NCBI GenBank assembly: GCA_903868295.1
Contig: CAIPUQ010000385.1
Span: 1 to 5,633, forward strand
Source: an uncultured Roseiflexaceae bacterium
Lineage (GTDB): Bacteria; Chloroflexota; Chloroflexia; Chloroflexales; Roseiflexaceae
DNA length: 5,633 nt
Direction of reading: 5' to 3'
A program made the position numbers and the translations under genes. Under the pieces are notes generated by a model. That model was given only the letters and a program-made list of their open reading frames with translations. It was not told the origin of the DNA and made no database searches. Positions 1 through 5,633 of this stretch are shown here, piece by piece (position 1 is the stretch's first letter; the number at the start of each line of letters is the position of its first letter).

Positions 1-1642
1 TGGAGGCACCTTCCGTGCGTACCATTATTTGCTTGCGCCGTCGTCCGGGACACGTGGCGACATCAATGTTGTGTTCAACAGTGACACGTGGGGCAACAAC
101 GCGGCCGATGCCCGCACCTTGGGCGTAGCGATTGCACGTGTAGGAATAACCCCGACTGCGATCCGCAGCGGTATCCAGGACGCACCATTGCGCTTCATCA
201 GCATTCCCGTTTTGGTCTTTTTGGTGATGTGTGCAGCAATTGCATTGCAGCTACCTCATCGTGCGCTCGGTAGTGTAGTCGCCGTCGGCTTAGCCCTGCC
301 GATGCTGTTTGAGCGTGTCTATCTGGGGATGTGGTACCCACACCTCGTGATTCTATTTGTCATCAGCATTGTGACCATCCCACTGTGGTTCCGGGTCCTC
401 GACTGGTTGACCGCTGATACTCCGCTCCCGACACAAACCAAGCGACTCTTGGTAGGATTGGTTTTATTGACGATATGGGTGAAAGGCGGCGGGATACTGT
501 ACCCGATCATGCGGCCAATCGACATCAGCTGGCACATGGACAAAGTACGAGAAATCGCGATGACGTGGGATTTTGCAAAGTTCTATCAGCCTGGCGCTTT
601 TTCCGAATCGGTCATGCCCATCACGGAGTGGGGTGAAGAACGGCCGATGATTCCGTATTCTCCGTTTATTCACTTTGCCAGTTTGTTGTTTCTCGTTTTT
701 CCTTGGAGCCTCGAAGTATCTTCTACCATATTCAATACGTTCCTTGATGCTTCACGCATCATTTTGATTGCGGTGATTGCCCGCCACGGTGGATTGAGTG
801 TACGGGTGGCATGGCTGGCTGCGTTGCTGTACGCGGTTACTCCGGTCACATTCTTGTTACATGCATGGGGGAACGTCCCGACCACAACCGGGCTCTGGTG
901 GATGCTGATTGCTACTGTTGCCTTGTTGGTAGCAGGGCGCAGCCTCGGCAACCGACGGGTGTTTGTTGCGGTGGTCCTCATTACAACTGGTGCCATGCTG
1001 TCGTACACCGTAGCGGCCGTTTTCCATGTGCTCTTTGTGACAATATTGGCCGTTTTGCTCTGGGTTGTCCCCAACACAAGCAACAAACCAACCAGCGGGC
1101 GCATCTTGGCTGCGACCTACGGCGGGTTGCTGATTGCTACCATCATCTATTATGGGCTGTACATCCCACCCATTATTGAACGCACCATCCCGTATTTTTT
1201 GCAGTTAAGCACTCAATCGACTGCATCGATTGGTGTCGTGCGTGCACCGTTTGACGAATATATCGCGAACTTTTTCCCTGCGCTCCGCTATGATTTCGTC
1301 CAAAATCCGTATTTGTACTACGGATTGTACATGCCAGTACTGATGGTTATCCCTGCCTACATCCTGATGTGGAAGCACCGCACCTTATGGACATTTGCGG
1401 CAGCCTGGTATGTAGTTGCGATTATCTTTTTGATGGCTGGGTACAAAATTTCGATGGTCGACAAACAGCTGTACTATATTGTGCCGTTGCTGATGCTGAG
1501 TTGGGCAATGATTGCTGACCGTCTGTGGAATCGAGGCCCAACGGGACGCATCATTGTCAGTACATCGGTTTTGTTTACCCTATGGAGTGCATTGCAGTTA
1601 TGGATTATTCGCATCGACCGCGCTCCGCTGGTGCTGCCATGA
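1..1642 (+). CDS. Polytopic membrane glycosyltransferase-like protein (GT-C type), 5' partial
   Basis: The reading frame is open to the left edge (first whole codon at 2), so the start lies upstream. The TTG at 29 has no ribosome binding site and is not a convincing start. Numbering from codon 29, residues 1-55 are polar and strand-rich (DINVVFNSDTWGNN, then DARTLGVAIARVGI) and look like the end of an extracytoplasmic domain. From about 59 to 525 there are roughly 10-12 hydrophobic segments. A loop after the fourth carries D165-I-S-W-H169, and further loops hold N282-V-P-T-T-T-G and V477-D-K-Q-L-Y. Acidic/His residues in the first large outer loop are typical of GT-C enzymes, which use lipid-phosphate sugar donors on the outer membrane face. 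By inference it transfers or polymerises sugars on exported glycan. A Wzy-type polymerase is the main alternative. It overlaps the next gene by 4 bases (ATGA). Membrane location is secure; enzyme class is moderate. Confidence 0.72.
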   Translation, partial: GGTFRAYHYLLAPSSGTRGDINVVFNSDTWGNNAADARTLGVAIARVGITPTAIRSGIQDAPLRFISIPVLVFLVMCAAIALQLPHRALGSVVAVGLALPMLFERVYLGMWYPHLVILFVISIVTIPLWFRVLDWLTADTPLPTQTKRLLVGLVLLTIWVKGGGILYPIMRPIDISWHMDKVREIAMTWDFAKFYQPGAFSESVMPITEWGEERPMIPYSPFIHFASLLFLVFPWSLEVSSTIFNTFLDASRIILIAVIARHGGLSVRVAWLAALLYAVTPVTFLLHAWGNVPTTTGLWWMLIATVALLVAGRSLGNRRVFVAVVLITTGAMLSYTVAAVFHVLFVTILAVLLWVVPNTSNKPTSGRILAATYGGLLIATIIYYGLYIPPIIERTIPYFLQLSTQSTASIGVVRAPFDEYIANFFPALRYDFVQNPYLYYGLYMPVLMVIPAYILMWKHRTLWTFAAAWYVVAIIFLMAGYKISMVDKQLYYIVPLLMLSWAMIADRLWNRGPTGRIIVSTSVLFTLWSALQLWIIRIDRAPLVLP

Positions 1643-2502
1643 ACAAGCTCCCTGATCCAATTGCATCAATCGATACATTGGCAACTGCCATTGATCCCTG
1701 GCTTGCACATATGACATGGCGGCGTGACTATCAGACGTGGCGTGAGCGGCGCCTTTTGCAAGAGCAGTTCCAAGGCGAACGGATTGGCCAAATATCACGG
1801 TATTCCGGCTCGTTCGTCGGTCAACATATTCTCGATTTGGGTGCAGGCATGGGGGGATTTGCGGTGGCGGCAGCCCTGGGTGGTGCGCAGGTACAGGTGT
1901 CTGAATATAATTTGCCGTACTGCCACATCATCCAGCTCCGTGCTGACCGCTACGGAATTGATGTACCGGTCCTGAATGGTGCGGGTGAACATTTGCCGTA
2001 CGCAGATGGTACATTCGACCTCGTCGTGTGTTGGGATGTCATCGAGCATGTACAAATCCCCGCGGCCATGCTGTCAGAGATCCATCGGGTACTCAAACCC
2101 AGCGGATTGCTCTTCTTAACGGTCATCAACAGACGTGCGTGGGTAGATCCGCACTTTCACATTCGGGGTCTGAATTGGATCCCACGCCGGGTTGCCGAAT
2201 GGTATATCGACAGAGTCGGACGGAGCAAAGACAACAGCCGCTTCACCGACATGCAGCGCTTGAGTGCTATGCATTATTATGACTACCCTGCGTTTTGCAG
2301 CCTAGCAGCCACGCACGGATTTACGACCACCGACATGAACGAAGACGCGCTGCGTGATGGTCAATTCATCAGTAAAAAACCATCACGTCGTTTCATTCGT
2401 GCGATTTTGCGGACACTCGGCATCGAAATCCTCGCATATCGTGCTCAACGAGCCTGGTATGCCGGCATGTTTGAGCTGGTGCTCCGCAAAGAGGGCGCAT
2501 GA
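1639..2502 (+). CDS. Class I SAM-dependent methyltransferase (Methyltransf_11-like)
   Basis: A 287-residue soluble protein with a Rossmann-fold methyltransferase core. Motif I is LDLGAGMGG at residues 65-73 (SAM binding), followed by an acidic residue at the end of strand 2 (E89 in VSEYN, expected to contact the SAM ribose). The segment FDLVVCWDVIEHV at 126-138 is the usual motif of this family, and LKPSGLLFLTV at 152-162 is the post-motif strand. The C-terminal part (about 169-230) is rich in aromatic and His residues (DPHFHIRGLNWIPRR, MHYYDY) and probably forms the acceptor-binding cap. The frame is open upstream to 1525, but ATG 1639 is chosen because it overlaps the previous stop as ATGA and begins the family-like protein. 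No Shine-Dalgarno precedes it, so translation is probably coupled to the upstream gene. The substrate is not evident; the neighbours suggest a sugar of the surface glycan or its terminal residue (inference). Confidence 0.9.
   Translation: MNKLPDPIASIDTLATAIDPWLAHMTWRRDYQTWRERRLLQEQFQGERIGQISRYSGSFVGQHILDLGAGMGGFAVAAALGGAQVQVSEYNLPYCHIIQLRADRYGIDVPVLNGAGEHLPYADGTFDLVVCWDVIEHVQIPAAMLSEIHRVLKPSGLLFLTVINRRAWVDPHFHIRGLNWIPRRVAEWYIDRVGRSKDNSRFTDMQRLSAMHYYDYPAFCSLAATHGFTTTDMNEDALRDGQFISKKPSRRFIRAILRTLGIEILAYRAQRAWYAGMFELVLRKEGA
2491..2495 (+). promoter_or_regulatory. Shine-Dalgarno-like GAGGG ahead of the flippase gene
   Basis: GAGGG lies inside the end of the methyltransferase gene, 3 bases before ATG 2499. 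The spacing is tight for a ribosome binding site, so it may only assist reinitiation at the ATGA overlap. Confidence 0.35.
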
Positions 2503-4146
2503 GCGACCCGATACAACCATCGCTCCAGAGTCAGGTCTCGCGCGCGGTGTTATGGAACACGGTGTTTGTGCCGTTGCGTATGCTCGCAGAAATCGCAGCA
2601 ACCGCACTCAAGCTCACCGTCTTGCCCATCGCCGCATACGGGTTACTTGCCCTCATCAGCGGCGCTTCCTCGGCGTTTGGCACGTGGATCGATCTCGGCA
2701 CGACCCGTGCGCTCCCCAAATTTATCCCCGAAACGATGAAATCACACGGCCCGGCAGGCGTCTTGCGCATGCTGTTGACGGTGTTTTGGGCACAAGCCAT
2801 CGTCCTCACAGCGATAGCCGGCGGGCTCATTTGGCAGCAATCGACATACCTGGGCGCGTTGGCTGACAAGATTCAGGCCGACACACGGATTGATGTGGTC
2901 TCTCAGACGCTCCTCCAAGAACTCTTAGGGAGCCAAGGCTGGCTCTTTATCACCATCATCATTTTGATGCTCATCACCGGTGTTGCGTACGATATGCTGA
3001 TGGCTTTTCTCAATAGCTTCTTTAAGCAACGCGCCTGGAACGGCATCAGTTTGTTGGCTGGTCTGTTGCCGCAACTGCTCGCCGTGTGTGCAATAATCCT
3101 CGCGCAGTTGAGCACCAATCCATTGCGCTGGAGTGTCATCGGGATCTTGGTGACCGTGGCGTTGGCCCCAGCAATAGCTGTCGCCGTGGCTGCCTGGCAA
3201 GTGGTGGTGGTATGGCGCGGCAACAATGGCCCGCCTGCGCCGAGTGACGCGGTCGCGTTTCGCTGGATCCCCCGCCGGGTTTCTGCGCTACACCGGGGTT
3301 TCGTATCTGATGACGATGACGGATTTTGTTGCAAGCAAATCGTTTGCCGTCTATTTGACGAGCAGTATTACGGATGCAGCATTGTTGTGGGCTGGAGCGT
3401 CGCTGGTGGGGATGGTGCTCTCGTATTTGTACACGCCGTTGGTTGGCATTACCGTACCGTTGTTTACGCGGGTACGCAGCGGAGAAGGCGGCACGATACA
3501 AGGAGCGTTTGGTTCGATTGTGCGTATTCAGATGTTGTTGCTGGTGCCGGGTGGCGTTGCACTCGTATTGCTTGCACATGCAGCGCTACGACTGTTGACA
3601 CCGCAATACACCGACGCGGTGATGATCGTGTATGTACTGGTGCCCTGTCTGTTTATCGAAAGCTTGTTGACGATGGCCCACAATGTCCTCATCGTCTACG
3701 AAGAACTGCGGCTCGTGACGATTGGGCGCATGCTCACGTTGGTCGTCATCCCGCTGGGATTTTTGCTGTCGCCTCTGTATGGGGTGGTTGGCCTGGCAAT
3801 TGCCTATGGATCCGCACGGTTAGTTGCAGGGTTGTGGGCCACGTTCTGGGGGTGGCGGCGCATCGGATTGCAGTGGCCATGGCGATTCATGGCACGTGTC
3901 TGCGCCGCGAGTGGGGTCATGGCAGCAACGTTGTACGCTTGTCATCTCGTAATGCCGGTTATCAGTGATGGGTTAACACTGTCTGACCGGCTTGCCCTGT
4001 TGCCGCTGTATGCGTTGGTGACCATTGGCAACGCGTTGGTGTTCTTTGTGGCGTTCCGTATCTTTGGCGGTCTCGAACCGTCCGATCGCGGACAATTAGC
4101 CCAGATGAAGCTGCCATTCAAACGATTCATCATGCGGGTATTGTGA
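2499..4146 (+). pseudogene. Wzx-like polysaccharide flippase (MOP/PST superfamily), frameshifted
   Basis: The gene encodes a lipid-linked oligosaccharide exporter of the inner membrane but is split over two frames. From ATG 2499 one frame gives 258 sensible residues with about six hydrophobic helices and the polysaccharide-synthase-like segment DLGTTRALPKFIPE at 65-78. It then turns into a Cys/Arg/His-rich, non-membrane sequence that stays open to 3968. The membrane-protein reading resumes in the +1 frame (FLRYTGVSYLMTMTDFVASK) and runs to TGA 4144-4146 with about eight more helices. Omitting one C from the CCCCC at 3269-3273 joins them as FRWIP-AGFLRYTG, giving 548 residues and roughly 14 helices, as expected for MOP-type flippases. 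The start overlaps the methyltransferase stop as ATGA, and the end touches the next start. As written, translation would give a 489-residue protein with a 231-residue nonsense tail. If the extra base is an error, the gene is intact and functional. The family call is firm; whether it is truly broken is open. Confidence 0.85.
3267..3276 (+). other. Frameshift site at a five-C run in the flippase gene
   Basis: The codons ATC-CCC at 3267-3272 belong to the upstream frame and GCC at 3274-3276 to the downstream frame, leaving one surplus C within the run 3269-3273. A TAG at 3175-3177 closes the downstream frame on its 5' side, so the shift must occur after 3177. The coherent protein in the downstream frame is established by about 3286. 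Within that interval the C run is the only homopolymer whose one-base correction gives a smooth junction. Confidence 0.7.
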
Positions 4147-5246
4147 TGCGCATTGCACTCTACAATTTGACGACTACCACTGCATACGGCGGAGTCGAAA
4201 GTTTCGTGTGGGATCTTGCGTCACAGTTGCGCGAGCGCGGCCACATGGTGGAGATTTTCGGTGGCAATGGCCCGCGCCGCGAAGCAACCACCTCACTCAC
4301 GGTGCGCACATTCCCGTACATCAACCGGTCTGCATTTGCGTGGATTCCTGGCCTTGCCCGCGCCTATGCCGAACGAAAGCTCCTCGAACGACTCAGTTTT
4401 GCGGTGTTTGCGTTCCCACAGCTCATCTGGGGACGGTACGATATCATCCACATCCAAAAACCGTATGACATGCTGCCGGCCCTGATTGCGGCACGTCTGA
4501 CCGGTGCGTCGGTGGTTCTTGGTTGTCACGGCGAAGACTTCTTCCGTGGGGACCGCTGGTTGGCACGGCAAATGGATGCAGCAGTCAGTTGCAGCGCGTT
4601 CAATGCACAGACTGTTGATTCACGCTACCGTATTCCCATTACCGTGGTGTACAACGGGATCGATACCAGTGTCTTCCACCCACCCACACCTGGCGCAACA
4701 CCCCCTGCAGTCCCGTTCAAGGTACTGTTTGTGGGCAGATTGCAAGAGTGGAAGGGTGTGCGCACCATTTTGGAGGCGCTTTCGACTGTCCCGGATGTGA
4801 CGTTGACCATCGCCGGAGACGGCAATGATCGTACCCTGCTCGAAGCACATGCAGCAGCGCTCGGTGTCTCTGGTCGCGTGACGTTCTTGGGATCGGTGCC
4901 GCGCCCTGAGCTCCCCGCACTGATGTACGAGCACCATGCGCTGGTCGCTTCGAGCTACGCGAGTGAAACGTTCGGAATCGGCCTTGTCGAAGCACAAGCA
5001 TGTGGACTCCCCGTTATCGCTTCACGCTTTGGTGGATTTGTCGAAGTCGTGTCCGAAGGCCAGACTGGACTTTTTTATCCGCCACGCGATGCAGCCGCAC
5101 TCGCAGCGTGTATACGTACACTCATGAACCAGCCCGAACTGCGCCAACACCTCGCGAGTCATGCACCCGCATGGGCGAACCAGTTCGCATGGTCAGCAGT
5201 TACCGACCGCATCGAATCCGTCTATCGCAGACTGCGAGGGCTCTGA
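4146..5246 (+). CDS. GT4-family glycosyltransferase (GT-B fold), complete
   Basis: A 366-residue retaining glycosyltransferase, the usual length for family GT4, acting at the cytoplasmic membrane face with a nucleotide-sugar donor. The N-terminal acceptor domain has the glycine loop YGGVESF at 14-20, RGHMVEIFGG at 31-40, DIIHIQKPYD at 99-108 and LGCHGEDFF at 125-133. The C-terminal donor domain has VVYNGIDTSVF at 167-177, FVGRLQEWKG at 195-204, IAGDGNDR at 222-229 and VTFLGSVPRPEL at 245-256. The donor-binding E-x7-E motif is E274 and E282 in SETFGIGLVEAQACGLPVIAS. All landmarks are present, so it should be active; donor and acceptor sugars cannot be read from sequence. ATG 4146 shares its A with the flippase stop (TGATG). 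The GTG at 4143 directly before it is an alternative start adding one residue. The tight junction suggests coupled translation with the flippase. Confidence 0.95.
   Translation: MRIALYNLTTTTAYGGVESFVWDLASQLRERGHMVEIFGGNGPRREATTSLTVRTFPYINRSAFAWIPGLARAYAERKLLERLSFAVFAFPQLIWGRYDIIHIQKPYDMLPALIAARLTGASVVLGCHGEDFFRGDRWLARQMDAAVSCSAFNAQTVDSRYRIPITVVYNGIDTSVFHPPTPGATPPAVPFKVLFVGRLQEWKGVRTILEALSTVPDVTLTIAGDGNDRTLLEAHAAALGVSGRVTFLGSVPRPELPALMYEHHALVASSYASETFGIGLVEAQACGLPVIASRFGGFVEVVSEGQTGLFYPPRDAAALAACIRTLMNQPELRQHLASHAPAWANQFAWSAVTDRIESVYRRLRGL
5236..5240 (+). promoter_or_regulatory. Shine-Dalgarno GAGGG for the second glycosyltransferase
   Basis: GAGGG lies within the last codons of the preceding glycosyltransferase, 7 bases before ATG 5248. 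The spacing is standard, and it supports that ATG as the start. It is the best-placed ribosome binding site in the window. Confidence 0.6.
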
Positions 5247-5247
5247 T

Positions 5248-5633
5248 ATGCAGATTATTCAAATCTCGACCTACGGATTTGACCGTAGATATCCCAGCAG
5301 GCCGGAGTTTGTGCTCGCCCGGACATTGGCTGCCCAAGGTCACACAGTCCATGCAATTGAGTATTGGCATGACCGAACCCAACCACAGGTCGAAGTCTAT
5401 GCACCCGGCTTGACCATCTATCGCTGTCGCACGTTTGGGTTCGTGTCGTCCGATCTCTGGCGTTTCGCACGGCAGATTCCGAAACCCGATATCATCCATG
5501 TCCATCACTTGCGTCATCTGCTCGCATATCAAGCGCAACTGCTTTGGCGCGGCAGGGTACCGATGGTACTCACCCCGCACGGGATCCTCCATGACGGTGA
5601 TCTCGTGGTGAACCGCGAGCAACCGCTGGATAA
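5248..5633 (+). CDS. GT4-like glycosyltransferase (GT-B fold), N-terminal part, 3' partial
   Basis: ATG 5248 opens a frame that stays open to the right edge (128 full codons), one base after the preceding stop and 7 bases after a GAGGG ribosome binding site. The visible part is an N-terminal GT-B acceptor domain: first strand MQIIQISTYG, then FVLARTLAAQGHTVHAIEYW at 21-40, DIIHVHHLRHLLAY at 81-94, and VLTPHGILHDGD at 107-118. The order matches the upstream GT4 enzyme (DIIHIQKPYD, LGCHGEDF), so the two are probably distant paralogues adding successive sugars. The first loop differs: where the neighbour has YGGVES, this protein has RRYPSRPE with no glycine pair. The catalytic donor domain and its E-x7-E motif lie outside the window, so family GT4 is inferred from the N-terminus only. 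Confidence 0.85.
   Translation, partial: MQIIQISTYGFDRRYPSRPEFVLARTLAAQGHTVHAIEYWHDRTQPQVEVYAPGLTIYRCRTFGFVSSDLWRFARQIPKPDIIHVHHLRHLLAYQAQLLWRGRVPMVLTPHGILHDGDLVVNREQPLD

Noticed and set aside
670..1104. Antisense open frame of 144 codons opposite the membrane-protein gene
   Set aside because: It is a shadow of the hydrophobic + strand gene with no ribosome binding site or recognisable domain. The other long minus-strand frames (for example 2903-3334, 3136-3579, 5200-5622) were rejected for the same reason.
1304..1326. Perfect 8-base inverted repeat AATCCGTA / TACGGATT with a 7-base loop
   Set aside because: It lies inside the membrane-protein coding region over the Tyr-rich codons NPYLYYG, has no U-tract and is not placed to act as a terminator, so it is probably incidental.
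1525..1638. N-terminal extension of the methyltransferase to an ATG at 1525
   Set aside because: The extra 38 residues lie inside the upstream membrane-protein gene in another frame. The ATGA overlap at 1639 matches the neighbouring junctions.
1910..2001. Direct repeat of the 11-mer ATTTGCCGTAC (1910-1920 and 1991-2001)
   Set aside because: Only two copies, both in the methyltransferase frame encoding LPY; most likely chance and codon preference.
3274..3968. Frame-0 continuation of the flippase reading frame as a genuine 231-residue C-terminal domain
   Set aside because: It is rich in Cys, Arg, His and Trp with no domain logic, while the +1 frame over the same bases encodes a coherent multi-helix membrane protein.
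4143..4145. GTG start for the GT4 glycosyltransferase
   Set aside because: The adjacent ATG at 4146 is the stronger codon and gives the standard MRIALYN N-terminus. The GTG would add only one residue and cannot be strictly excluded.
3226..4146. Separate 306-residue membrane protein starting at ATG 3226
   Set aside because: There is no ribosome binding site, the first 16 residues read like out-of-frame flippase, and the rest is the C-terminal half of the same flippase.

Overview
The window looks like the interior of a bacterial cell-surface polysaccharide (exopolysaccharide or O-antigen-like) assembly operon. Five genes lie on the + strand with no intergenic space: a polytopic GT-C-like membrane protein (5' end outside the window), a class I SAM-dependent methyltransferase, a Wzx-type polysaccharide flippase broken by a frameshift, a complete GT4 glycosyltransferase, and the N-terminal third of a second GT-B/GT4-like glycosyltransferase that runs off the right edge. 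G+C is moderate (mid-50s percent by eye). The membrane protein style, with an extracytoplasmic strand-rich segment ahead of the transmembrane helices, recalls filamentous Chloroflexota (Chloroflexus/Roseiflexus relatives). That placement is a recollection-based guess, not something the sequence proves.

Layout: 1-1642 membrane GT-C-like protein; 1639-2502 methyltransferase (ATGA overlap with the previous gene); 2499-4146 flippase (ATGA overlap), reading in one frame to about 3272 and in the +1 frame from about 3274; 4146-5246 GT4 glycosyltransferase (TGATG overlap); 5248-5633 second glycosyltransferase, one base after the previous stop and partial. The window has no non-coding stretch of any length, so no promoter, terminator, RNA gene, CRISPR array or mobile element is visible.

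How the genes may work together (inference): the cytoplasmic GT4 enzymes would add sugars to a lipid-linked repeat unit, the methyltransferase would modify a sugar or cap the chain, and the flippase would move the lipid-linked glycan across the membrane. The GT-C-like protein would then transfer or polymerise it on the outer face. The most notable feature is the flippase frameshift. Dropping one C from the five-C run at 3269-3273 gives a continuous 548-residue flippase. It is either a sequencing/assembly error, a recent inactivating or phase-variable indel, or (least likely) a +1 recoding site at CCC-C. I see no evidence for a wholly new system; this is a recognisable glycan cluster with one broken gene.
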